Shown here piece by piece: positions 28,560-35,916 of a DNA stretch of 64,000 nt. The position numbers were made by a program, and so were the translations under genes. The notes below the pieces were generated by a model that was not told where the DNA came from, ran no database searches, and saw nothing but the letters and a program-made list of their open reading frames with translations. Positions within the stretch are counted from its first letter, which is position 1, and every line of letters begins with the position of its first letter. This stretch comes from Alphaproteobacteria bacterium (lineage in GTDB: Bacteria > Pseudomonadota > Alphaproteobacteria > UBA9219): positions 1-64,000 of the forward strand of contig JAQVBU010000001.1 in NCBI GenBank assembly GCA_028690155.1, given 5' to 3'.

Positions 28560-29669
28560 TTATTGCGTCAATGAATAGCCACGGATCCAGGCGGCCAAGG
28601 GCTCCCACACCTTGGTCGGCGCATCGGCGCCGGCCATGATTCCGACATGGCCCATCGTAGGCTCAACGTAGGTCGCGTTTGGCAAGGCTTGCGCCAACGG
28701 CATCGCCGATTGCGGCGGCACGATCCGGTCGCGGTCCGGAACGACCACATAGGCCGGATGATCGATCGAGGTCGGATCGATGGTCTTTCCGGCAACGCCC
28801 CAACGGCCTTTGGCCATATCGTTGCGCGCCCCCCACGAGCCGAAGCTCTCGCGCGCGGCGGGTAACGTCAACGGCACCCCGTCGTTCAACCAATCTTCCG
28901 TCAAGACGAAACGGGCGGCCTCAACGCTGGACGGATCCAAAGCCGCAAAAGACGAAAATTTCCGAAACGCCTGCAGCGGCTGGAACGCCGAGAAGATGCT
29001 TTGAACAAACTCGACGGGAAGGCAATCGAAGCCGGCCGTCCACGAAGGCAACAGGGCATCCAAAAACGCGCCGTCTTCGCCCATCGCTTGATACCCGGCA
29101 TGAAAATCCCATGGCGTCGAAAGAAGGGTCAACGTGCGAACGGACGGCGCGGCCAACGCCGTAAGCGCAAGCGCCAAGTTGCCGCCCATGCAATAGCCCA
29201 CCACGTGCGCCGGCCCTGCGAGCGAAGCGATGCGCAGCGCAGGGATAAGCCTGTCGAGCACATAGGCCTCGAAGCCGAAGCTTTTTTCTTCGTTCGAAGG
29301 AGCGTCCCAATCCAGAACCAAAGGACGAAACCCGCGCGCGGCCAAAAAACGAAGCAAGGAGTGATTCGGCATCAGATCGAGAATCGTAAAGCGATTGATG
29401 AGTGAGGGAACAACAAGAATGACGGGAGCGCCTTGGGCCTGGGGCGCATAGTCGCGAAGCTTCGTCGATCCTGCGCTCCAAAGAACCGGGGCGTCCTCCG
29501 GACCCCGGCGCACCGGGTGCTTTTGGTAAAGAGAAACGCCCGTCATGAAGGCATGCGCGCGCGCCAAGATTGTGCGGGTTAAGGCCGGTCCAAGATCCGG
29601 GTAGGCCGCGCTAAGCGCCGCGAGGCTATTCCATGCCGCGCTTTTCGAGCTGGGCGACGCGTTTCTCAA
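28560..29669 (-). CDS. PhaC-like PHA synthase / alpha-beta hydrolase
   Basis: An alpha/beta-hydrolase of about 370 residues related to polyhydroxyalkanoate synthases. It carries the PhaC-type nucleophile box GYCMGG (cysteine instead of the serine of lipases), an upstream PSLINRFTILDLMPNHSLLR segment, DWDAPSNEEKSFGFEAYV, the Asp loop VVPDRDRIVPP and the His loop TMGHVGIMAG, giving a Cys-Asp-His triad. It is the size of class III/IV PhaC and lacks the long N-terminal domain of class I. The frame is open further up to 29831, but this overlaps the co-oriented 126-residue gene; TTG 29669 or ATG 29546 are possible starts. phaA, phaB and phasins elsewhere fit a PHB role; a depolymerase is possible. 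Confidence 0.78.
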   Translation of the reverse strand: MRNASPSSKSAAWNSLAALSAAYPDLGPALTRTILARAHAFMTGVSLYQKHPVRRGPEDAPVLWSAGSTKLRDYAPQAQGAPVILVVPSLINRFTILDLMPNHSLLRFLAARGFRPLVLDWDAPSNEEKSFGFEAYVLDRLIPALRIASLAGPAHVVGYCMGGNLALALTALAAPSVRTLTLLSTPWDFHAGYQAMGEDGAFLDALLPSWTAGFDCLPVEFVQSIFSAFQPLQAFRKFSSFAALDPSSVEAARFVLTEDWLNDGVPLTLPAARESFGSWGARNDMAKGRWGVAGKTIDPTSIDHPAYVVVPDRDRIVPPQSAMPLAQALPNATYVEPTMGHVGIMAGADAPTKVWEPLAAWIRGYSLTQ

Positions 29670-30006
29670 GCTCGGCCAAACGTAAGGCAAGCTGAGCAAA
29701 GCGCAAAGGGTCGTCGCCAGCTGAGGCACAACCCTCCGGCGCAGCGGCGGCGGAAGAGTCTGATCGTGAAGTTGATCCTTCGTCACCCGATGAGTCCTCC
29801 TTGACTCGGGCCGATTCGGCCGTCCCCCCACGCTGCATCACAGAAACCCAATCGGCGAACAAGCGGCGTTGGGGTTCAAGAAACCGGGTCAGCTCGGCCC
29901 GCGCGTCGGGATTATTGGCAAGGTTCGACAGATGCTCTTGCCACATATCGCACGCGTCCATCGCCAAGGCGTTGAGATCGGTCAAATCAGGTGTTTTCGT
30001 CGTCAT
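29626..30006 (-). CDS. Short coiled-coil partner of PhaC-like protein
   Basis: A 126-residue protein coded just upstream of and overlapping the PhaC-like gene. It has a helical N-terminal part with Trp residues (MDACDMWQEHLSNL, RRLFADWVSVMQRG), a Ser/Glu/Ala-rich low-complexity middle, and a C-terminal coiled coil (LRLAELEKRVAQLEKR). This layout resembles a much shortened PhaE or PhaR, the non-catalytic subunits of class III and IV PHA synthases, which also pair Trp-containing helices with a coiled coil. That resemblance is by eye and not proven. The start lacks a good ribosome-binding site. Confidence 0.6.
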   Translation of the reverse strand: MTTKTPDLTDLNALAMDACDMWQEHLSNLANNPDARAELTRFLEPQRRLFADWVSVMQRGGTAESARVKEDSSGDEGSTSRSDSSAAAAPEGCASAGDDPLRFAQLALRLAELEKRVAQLEKRGME

Positions 30007-30072
30007 CTTTTAAATGAAGCACAAATCCGCTTTCGGGTGAAGGTTTTTCGCCGATTTCGCAACGCAAAATTT

Positions 30073-30549
30073 TTATCGCTTAAGTTGGTACGTTCCGATT
30101 AACGTGGCCCGCGCAAGAATATGGCCCTCCATCGCTTCCTCCAAAGCGGCCTTGGTGGGCGGCGTTGAAAAATTAAGCGTTGCGTCCAGCGCATAAAGCT
30201 TATGCACATAACGATGACGCCCTATGGGAGGCATGGGCCCGCCGTACCCCGTCCGATTCCAATCATTCAGACCGTCGCGCATGCCTTCCTTGGCTGTGCC
30301 GACGTTTTCAGGCAAGCCGGTCAACGACGGAGAAATATTGTAGAGAACCCAGTGAACCCATTCGCGCTTTGGCGCGGCCGGGTCCGGCGCGTCGGGATCG
30401 TCCACAATGAGCGCAAGGCTTTGGGCGGAAGACGGAACGCCCGACCAGGAAAGGGGCGGTGAGATATCCTGTCCCTCGCCCGTATAGCGCGTCGGTATAG
30501 CGCCGCCATCAACGAAAACCGGAGATGTAAGAGCGAGGCTTTTTGTCAT
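30073..30549 (-). CDS. YbhB/YbcL-family phosphatidylethanolamine-binding protein
   Basis: A 158-residue PEBP-family protein, the same size as E. coli YbhB. Signatures are DGGAIPTRYTGEGQDISPPL, the ligand-pocket DDPDAP, WVHWVLYNI, and the GYGGPMPPIGRHRYVHKLYAL block. Bacterial members have no settled function. I start at the ATG at 30549 because AAGGAGGAAACGTT gives a nearly ideal ribosome-binding site and the protein then matches cytoplasmic YbhB. The open frame continues to 30741 and that part contains a signal-peptide-like segment, so an exported longer form (YbcL-like) cannot be excluded. Confidence 0.85.
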   Translation of the reverse strand: MTKSLALTSPVFVDGGAIPTRYTGEGQDISPPLSWSGVPSSAQSLALIVDDPDAPDPAAPKREWVHWVLYNISPSLTGLPENVGTAKEGMRDGLNDWNRTGYGGPMPPIGRHRYVHKLYALDATLNFSTPPTKAALEEAMEGHILARATLIGTYQLKR

Positions 30550-30800
30550 AACGTTTCCTCCTTGAGATGGGGACGGAGTGAGGAGCCCCCCAGCCATAAC
30601 AGCCGCCACAACAAGGGCATAAAAAGGCATCCGCACCATATCCCTCTTCCGGACGACCGAGAAGACCCCATTGTAAAAGCGTTGTCGCTTGGGCTCAACC
30701 CGCACACACCCCTCTATTTTAAAGATTTTTACCCTTTGCAAGGAACTCCGGACGAAAAAGGGCTTTTATAGGGGCCTGAAAAGAGGTTATAACCCCTCCC

Positions 30801-31466
30801 ATGAATGCGGATCCAACACAAAAAACCCTTTTTTCTCCGGCCTCAATCGACACATTGATCGACGATGCCCGGCAAGGACGCATGTTCATTTTGACGGATG
30901 ATGAACATCGCGAAAACGAAGGGGATCTTGTCTTGCCGGCCCAGCATGCGACCGCCGAGGCCATTAACTTCATGGTGCATAACGCCTGCGGACTGGTTTG
31001 CCTTGCGATGGGCCCTGAGCTCATAGACCGGCTTGAGCTCCCCATGATGACGGACCACAACGAAGCCCGTTTTCACACAGGCTTTACCGTCTCGATTGAA
31101 GCGCGCGACGGGGTCACGACGGGAATCTCGGCCGCCGACCGCGCCCATACCATCCGTACCGCCGTCGATCCCGCAAAAGGCCCACACGATCTTGTCTGTC
31201 CCGGCCACATTTTCCCCATTCGCGCAAAAAAAGACGGCGTGTTCGAGCGTTGCGGACAAACCGAGGGCTCGGTCGACATTATGCGCTTGGCCGGGCTGAC
31301 CCCTGCCGCCGTCATTTGTGAGATCATGAATGCCGACGGAACCATGGCGCGCTGGAACGACCTGACGATCTTCGCGCGGCAGCATTCCGTGAACATCGGA
31401 ACGATTGCCGACCTCATCGATTATCGGCAAGCGCGCAAAGATAATCCCTTTTGCGCTCTGGGTTAA
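30801..31466 (+). CDS. ribB: 3,4-dihydroxy-2-butanone-4-phosphate synthase
   Basis: RibB converts ribulose 5-phosphate to the four-carbon precursor of riboflavin. The 221 residues show [13 protein letters not shown], the acidic loop, [31 protein letters not shown] and [20 protein letters not shown]. It is the stand-alone enzyme, without a GTP cyclohydrolase II domain. The segment that in E. coli reads GHTE, with a metal-binding His, reads GQTE here. It begins a ribB-ribH-nusB cluster, 11 bp before ribH. No FMN riboswitch consensus precedes it; an AGGGG/CCCCT stem just before the start could hide the ribosome-binding region. Confidence 0.93.
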   Translation: MNADPTQKTLFSPASIDTLIDDARQGRMFILTDDEHRENEGDLVLPAQHATAEAINFMVHNACGLVCLAMGPELIDRLELPMMTDHNEARFHTGFTVSIEARDGVTTGISAADRAHTIRTAVDPAKGPHDLVCPGHIFPIRAKKDGVFERCGQTEGSVDIMRLAGLTPAAVICEIMNADGTMARWNDLTIFARQHSVNIGTIADLIDYRQARKDNPFCALG

Positions 31467-31477
31467 GGACGACAGCA

Positions 31478-31996
31478 ATGGAGACACCCCGCCTTCCTGC
31501 AACCTTCCATTTTGACACGCCCCCCCACGTTTTGATTGTCGAGGGACGTTTTTATACGGACCTCGCCGACCTTCTGTTGACGGGGGCAACCGATGCCCTT
31601 AAACGCGTCGGCGCCACCTATGACGTCATAACCGTTCCAGGCGCCTTGGAAATTCCGGCGGTCATTTCTTTCGCCATCAAGTCGTTGGACTTCGATCCGG
31701 CGCGCCGCCGCAACGAAGGCTATATTGCGCTGGGGTGCGTTTTGAAGGGAGGAACCGACCACGACAAAATCGTCGCCTTCGAAAGCGCACGGGCCCTTCA
31801 GGATTTAGCCGTCACGCGCGCTCTGGCCATCGGAAACGGAATTTTAACATGTCCGACCAAAGAAAGCGCCTGTGAACGCGCCGATCCCGCACGCCTGAAT
31901 CGGGGCGGGGCCGCGGCGGAGGCCTGTTTGCGCATGATCGAAATCAAGCGCATGTTCCGTCTATCGCCGAAACGGCGATGGACCGCTAAAAACTAG
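31478..31996 (+). CDS. ribH: 6,7-dimethyl-8-ribityllumazine synthase
   Basis: RibH condenses the RibB product with the pyrimidine intermediate to make the lumazine precursor of riboflavin, usually as a large oligomer. The 172 residues include VLIVEGRFYTDLADLLLTGA, the substrate loop VPGALEIPAVI, the catalytic His in LGCVLKGGTDHDKIV, and the C-terminal helix. The ATG at 31478 follows AAGGACGACAGC; the frame is open upstream into ribB but that has no better start. The C-terminus (IKRMFRLSPKRRW) is more basic than usual. Confidence 0.93.
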   Translation: METPRLPATFHFDTPPHVLIVEGRFYTDLADLLLTGATDALKRVGATYDVITVPGALEIPAVISFAIKSLDFDPARRRNEGYIALGCVLKGGTDHDKIVAFESARALQDLAVTRALAIGNGILTCPTKESACERADPARLNRGGAAAEACLRMIEIKRMFRLSPKRRWTAKN

Positions 31997-32026
31997 ACGT
32001 CTTTTTCAGAAACGTTCGGTCAAAAA

Positions 32027-32500
32027 ATGTCCATACAGTCCGGTCAAAACAAATCGCTCGCCACGTTGCGTCGGCTTGCGCGGCTCGCCGCCGTTCAGGG
32101 CCTCTATCAAGCCGAGCTTTCTCCAGAACCGTTGGAGGCCGTTATCCAACGTTTCCACGAAGATCCTTCCGTTCTTTTTTCAGAGGAACAAGCCGGTGCC
32201 TCCATCGACACCGAACTCCTCATGGTCATCCTTTCCGGAACGAAAGAGCATCGCGACATCGTCGACACAAGCCTCTCGGAAACCCTTGGCCCCACGCATT
32301 CCTTAGCGCGCCTCGAAGAACTTCTCAAAGCCATCCTGCGCGCCGGCGCGTTTGAGATTCTTTATTGCCTCGACACGCCCGAAGGCATCATCGTCAACGA
32401 CTATGTCGATGTCGCCCACAGCTTTTTCGCCGCCAAGGAACCGGCCATGGTCAACGCCGTCCTTGATGCCTTAGCCAAAAAGAAGCGCCAGCCCTTGTAA
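32027..32500 (+). CDS. nusB: Transcription antitermination protein NusB
   Basis: NusB, with NusE (uS10), binds boxA RNA and supports rRNA antitermination. The 157 residues have the all-helical NusB fold with RRLARLAAVQGLYQAEL at the N-terminus, ILRAGAFEILYCLDTPEGIIVNDYVD and FFAAKEPAMVNAVLDALAKK at the end. The ribH-nusB order is widespread in bacteria. It starts 30 bp after ribH. Confidence 0.94.
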   Translation: MSIQSGQNKSLATLRRLARLAAVQGLYQAELSPEPLEAVIQRFHEDPSVLFSEEQAGASIDTELLMVILSGTKEHRDIVDTSLSETLGPTHSLARLEELLKAILRAGAFEILYCLDTPEGIIVNDYVDVAHSFFAAKEPAMVNAVLDALAKKKRQPL

Positions 32501-32558
32501 AAGACCCGCCTGTGTTGCGTTAATCTCTTGTCAAAGATTGGACGCGTATGCTGTAGCC

Positions 32559-33023
32559 ATGACGCGATCCCTGTCTGCCTTCATCTTTCTAAGCCTTGCA
32601 GCGCTGCCTTTCTCGCTCGGTGCCGCAACGGGCGTTGCGGCGGCAGAGGGTCATGGCGCGGCCAGCGTCCAAGAGGGGTCAGGCCTTTTTGAAAACGGCC
32701 CCATCTATGTAAATCTGTCCCCCCTGGTCGTCCCCATTGTCCGCGAAGACGGCGTTGAGCAAATCGTCTCTCTGCTCCTGACCGTTCATGTTAAAAGCAC
32801 CGAAGCCTCCATGCTTCTCCAGAAAAACTTACCGCGCATCACGGATGCGCTTTACAGCCGCCTCTACGGATCGCTCGAAGCGACCTCCGGATTTGAGTAT
32901 CGGTCAAAAAAACTCAACATCGAGACCATTAAAAGCAAGGCTGTTGATGCCGTAAGCAGCGTCATAGGCCGGGAAAACGTCGTGGACGTTTTAATCCGGG
33001 GTTTGACCCAGCGCATGCTCTAA
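32559..33023 (+). CDS. FliL-like secreted protein
   Basis: A 154-residue exported protein with a signal peptide (MTRSLSAFIFLSLAALPFSL, cleavage near VAAAE). The mature part has YVNLSPLVVPIVREDGVEQIVSLLLT and KNLPRITDALYSRLYG, the pattern seen in FliL-type proteins and in alphaproteobacterial proteins often labelled flagellar basal-body associated. A motor-related role fits with motA-motB in the genome, but no flagellar gene is next to it. The family assignment is from pattern only. I take ATG 32559 over an in-frame TTG at 32538. It converges on the DotI/IcmL genes with a 2-bp gap. Confidence 0.65.
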   Translation: MTRSLSAFIFLSLAALPFSLGAATGVAAAEGHGAASVQEGSGLFENGPIYVNLSPLVVPIVREDGVEQIVSLLLTVHVKSTEASMLLQKNLPRITDALYSRLYGSLEATSGFEYRSKKLNIETIKSKAVDAVSSVIGRENVVDVLIRGLTQRML

Positions 33024-33025
33024 CC

Positions 33026-33694
33026 TTAGTGAAGACTCCAGCTTTTTATCGCAATGCCATAGAACGATTGCGATGACGGAACCCGCGCAATCGTCAGCGT
33101 CACGACAGCCCGCTCGCGACGCATGACGTTGTTGTTCGTCGCGTATGTCATGATGATGGGCATCTGGACAATCCACTGATACACGCCGTCAAGGGAAGCG
33201 CCTTGCCGTAAAATGACGGGAGAATTGGAAGGAACCGTCGTTAACACAAGCTGGTTCTGTTTGAAGGTCTTGCCGATCTCCATCTTCTGGAACGACGTCA
33301 TATAGGCCTCCCAGCCCTTCGGCGTAAACCGCCACCGCTGCTGAGGCAAACGCACATCCATATCGCCGAATCCCATGGTCATCACTTCCGTGATGCTGGT
33401 TGTCGCCCAAGCCAAGACAGCGCGTGACGTCATGTTCGGAAAAGGCAGCCCGATCAGGTGCCGAACCTCCTTTTTGGGGGTAACGGCGTAGTAAAGATCG
33501 ACGGGCGATGTAAAAGGAAGCAACAGGGCCAAAGCGAGGCAAAGCGCGCCGATAATCCACATTTGCTGAGTTATGCGGCGCTTAAGCTTGCGAAACTTAA
33601 AAATCGCCTCCGCCGTCGTTCCGGCGGCACGACGCGGTTTTTGTTCCGGCGGCTTGGCAGGAGGCGACGCTGTCCCGGAAACCGCGGCCGTCAT
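33026..33694 (-). CDS. DotI/IcmL-type T4BSS protein, copy A
   Basis: A 222-residue inner-membrane protein of the DotI/IcmL/TraM family of type IVB secretion and conjugation systems. It has a Pro/Arg-rich cytoplasmic N-terminus, one membrane segment (about residues 44-62) and a periplasmic domain with the family pattern: AVLAWATTSITEVMTMGFGD, RWRFTPKGWEAYMTSF, GVYQWIVQMPIIMTY and VTLTIARVP. I start at the ATG at 33694, which overlaps the upstream paralog's stop as TAATG, indicating translational coupling. In Legionella DotI forms part of the inner-membrane complex. The remaining Dot/Icm genes are not in this window. Confidence 0.85.
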   Translation of the reverse strand: MTAAVSGTASPPAKPPEQKPRRAAGTTAEAIFKFRKLKRRITQQMWIIGALCLALALLLPFTSPVDLYYAVTPKKEVRHLIGLPFPNMTSRAVLAWATTSITEVMTMGFGDMDVRLPQQRWRFTPKGWEAYMTSFQKMEIGKTFKQNQLVLTTVPSNSPVILRQGASLDGVYQWIVQMPIIMTYATNNNVMRRERAVVTLTIARVPSSQSFYGIAIKSWSLH

Positions 33695-34332
33695 TATCGG
33701 CCGCCCGTTGCGATGGGAACCCACTGAGCAATGCTTATGCCATCGGGGGTCTGAAGCGTTGAGACGCGCACGATTTGCAGCCGAAGCATCGTCTTGATGG
33801 GTCGCGGCGGCTGATCGCCGTCAAAACGAATGGTCGCGGGGAATTGCACAAACCATGTATAAACGCCGTTGTGGTTGAGCGCACTTTGGATTTCCGGCGC
33901 GCCGTCAATATCCATACTGACCACTAATTTTCTGGCCTCGACAGCGGCGATAAAATTGGCGTCCTTAAGCGCCTTGTTGAAGCTGCTCCACCCCGAAGGC
34001 GTAAATCGGCTGGAATTTTGCTGAAGCCGGGTTCGATAATCATGGTACCCGAAGCGCATGACGTTCTGGGCGGTCGAGGCCGTCCACGCAATGACTTGGG
34101 CCGGAGACAAATAGGGTTCGCTGAGCGGCACAATGTTAATGATGCGCCCGTCGGACGTCGTGGCAAAATAAATAGACCGCGTCTTCATCGTCATGGCGAG
34201 GCCGACGATTGTCAAAATGAGCAAAACGATAATGCCCGTCTGCACAAGACTTATCTTGAGCAGGAAGCGATACCCATCTCGATAGAAGGCGTTTCGATTA
34301 AGAACCGTGGCGATAGCGTTTTTGTTCGACAT
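33694..34332 (-). CDS. DotI/IcmL-type T4BSS protein, copy B
   Basis: A 212-residue paralog of the following gene. It has a short N-terminus, one membrane segment (about residues 27-48) and a periplasmic domain with PAQVIAWTASTAQNVMRFGY, DYRTRLQQNSSRFTPSGWSS, GVYTWFVQFPATIRF and LRLQIVRVST, the DotI/IcmL signature. ATG 34332 follows GAGAGGACGTT. It is 11 bp from the GcrA-like gene and coupled to copy A by TAATG, so the three genes look like one operon. Coxiella also has two neighbouring icmL genes, so paired copies may serve one heteromeric complex. Confidence 0.87.
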   Translation of the reverse strand: MSNKNAIATVLNRNAFYRDGYRFLLKISLVQTGIIVLLILTIVGLAMTMKTRSIYFATTSDGRIINIVPLSEPYLSPAQVIAWTASTAQNVMRFGYHDYRTRLQQNSSRFTPSGWSSFNKALKDANFIAAVEARKLVVSMDIDGAPEIQSALNHNGVYTWFVQFPATIRFDGDQPPRPIKTMLRLQIVRVSTLQTPDGISIAQWVPIATGGR

Positions 34333-34343
34333 AACGTCCTCTC

Positions 34344-34844
34344 TCACAAGGGAAAGTCATTTTCGGACAACGATTGAGCCGCCGAGTACTCCGCCGAATG
34401 GCGGCAGGAAGGACAGATCCGGTTGTGCCGCCCCAAGGAGGGGAAAGGCCGCAAGCACATAAGACAAATACGCGTTGATGGCGTATCCGAGGTCGAGGCT
34501 TCCTCCGTGCGCACGGTCCGACGCGGCAAGGTCTTGCGCGGCGCGCCAGGCAGCGACGCATGGCGGCTTCCCGGTTTACGGCCCGGCGACAACCGGCGAG
34601 GCAGCCCCAAACGTGCGGCGCGAGTCATGACCGCGGCCACCGAGCGTCCCAGCGCATCGGCGATTTCCTGCGGCGGTTTTTTTTGCATCCACAGATCGCG
34701 CAAAAGGAGATCTTGCTCCCTCCACGAAGGGATTGCCAGAACAGAAGGCAGCATCCCTTGTCCGGTCTTGTCTTCCAAGGAAGAACCTTGATTTTTAATG
34801 TCGTCGTCTTCGTCCACGACGGTCCGCCTTCCATACAAAAACAT
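34344..34844 (-). CDS. GcrA-like regulator with C-terminal zinc-finger motif
   Basis: A 166-residue protein with an N-terminal (residues 41-82) helix-turn-helix like that of GcrA, the alphaproteobacterial cell-cycle regulator that works with CcrM methylation (SWREQDLLLRDLWMQKK, ADALGRSVAAVMTRAARLGL). After a basic linker the C-terminus has two CxxC pairs (Cys127/130 and Cys144/147; ICLMCLRPFPS, ICPSC), a likely zinc site unlike the C-terminal sequence of classical GcrA. The start is uncertain: ATG 34844 has no clear ribosome-binding site and ATG 34757 is an alternative just before the DNA-binding part. It leads the dotI/icmL pair. Confidence 0.72.
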   Translation of the reverse strand: MFLYGRRTVVDEDDDIKNQGSSLEDKTGQGMLPSVLAIPSWREQDLLLRDLWMQKKPPQEIADALGRSVAAVMTRAARLGLPRRLSPGRKPGSRHASLPGAPRKTLPRRTVRTEEASTSDTPSTRICLMCLRPFPSLGRHNRICPSCRHSAEYSAAQSLSENDFPL

Positions 34845-35110
34845 GCCGTTTTAGGCATAAAGAACTTCCGCGCTTTTCCCGACTGCTTATGCGCAAGGCA
34901 ACAGGCGCCCGAAAAAGGCTCTTACCCCAAGACATACCGCACAATTTACTCACAATCTGTTAAAGCGGCCGCGCTAAGCCGAAAAAGTTAGCCTTTCATC
35001 CTCCCTCTACGCCTTTGAAAAGGCGCTTTCAGACAGAAAAGCTTTAACCTTTCGTTTCCGCGCAAGAGGCATTGCTGGAACGCCCCAAGCAGCTTATAAA
35101 CGCCGTCATC

Positions 35111-35908
35111 ATGACTCGCCCGTCTTTTTCGCTGTTTTCTCTTTTTAAACCGCCTTCGCCCGAAGCGATGGGGGCCGAGTTAACGATCGCCATCAATTAC
35201 TTAACACGCTTTTCCTTGCCGCTGAAACGCGACATCAAGGCTAAACTTGCCCCCCAGTCGGTCTCGTGGTTTCCCATCATTGGCCTGCTGATCGGTCTTG
35301 CCGGAGCAAGCATCGACTGGATTATGACGTTAATGCACATGCCCGGTGCGATTACCGCGACAACGGCCGTCATCGGCATGCTGTTCTTGACGCGAGCCCT
35401 GCATGAAGAGGAATTCGCCACGCTGATTGATTCCTGCGGCAAGCGCACGACATCCGAAGATCGCGGTGGCTGGCTCAAAGACAAGAAGTCCGTCCGCCAT
35501 GGCACCGTCGGCATTATTTTGATTATCCTTTTGAAAATAACCGCCCTTGCCAGCCTGGCCGACAATCTTCTTGTCTTTCAGGCGCTGATTGTGTCGGCAA
35601 GCTGGTCCCGCGCGTTGATGGTCATCGCGGCGGCGTGGTTGACGCCGCTTGCGGGCGATCCTGTCGCCGACCATTTCCGAAACCCCCCGGCTCTTCACGT
35701 TGTTTTAAGCGTCGGCCTAGGCGTCCTGATCGCATCATGCGCGATGGGGGAAGACACGGCAACGGTTCTGGCGGCGGGCGCCATCGCCGCCCTGATCGTC
35801 GCACTGATCGGCGCAAACTTCCTTCGCGGCTACAACGGCGCCTTGCTGGGCGCGCTTCAGCAAATTGTCGAGGTCACGACGCTGGGTATCGTTCTCGCGC
35901 TTCAATAA
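35111..35908 (+). CDS. CobS-like membrane protein lacking key aspartates
   Basis: About 265 residues, almost all in hydrophobic segments, with the layout of adenosylcobinamide-GDP ribazoletransferase (CobS), the last enzyme of cobalamin assembly: AINYLTRFSLP near residue 28, SWFPIIGLLIGLAGA, and LLGALQQIVEVTTLG at the end. The CobS motif around HxDGLADTxDG reads LHEEEFATLIDSCG (97-110), so two of its three acidic metal-binding positions are Glu100 and Thr104; the C-terminal GGxTGDxLGA reads GYNGALLGA. No other cobalamin gene is near. It may have another substrate or be inactive. ATG 35111 or TTG 35072 (after AGAGG) could be the start. Confidence 0.65.
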   Translation: MTRPSFSLFSLFKPPSPEAMGAELTIAINYLTRFSLPLKRDIKAKLAPQSVSWFPIIGLLIGLAGASIDWIMTLMHMPGAITATTAVIGMLFLTRALHEEEFATLIDSCGKRTTSEDRGGWLKDKKSVRHGTVGIILIILLKITALASLADNLLVFQALIVSASWSRALMVIAAAWLTPLAGDPVADHFRNPPALHVVLSVGLGVLIASCAMGEDTATVLAAGAIAALIVALIGANFLRGYNGALLGALQQIVEVTTLGIVLALQ

Positions 35909-35916
35909 AACAACGC

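Noticed and set aside
29670..29831. Long N-terminus for the PhaC-like protein
   Set aside because: It would overlap the 126-residue gene by about 200 bp and has a Pro/Arg-rich sequence unlike PhaC; kept only as an open question.
30550..30741. Signal-peptide extension of the PEBP protein
   Set aside because: The upstream codons contain a hydrophobic stretch, but the near-ideal ribosome-binding site at 30549 marks the shorter YbhB-size protein as more likely.
30550..30800. FMN riboswitch upstream of ribB
   Set aside because: I do not see the conserved AGGGCAGGGTGAAA-type core; only an AGGGG/CCCCT stem near the start.
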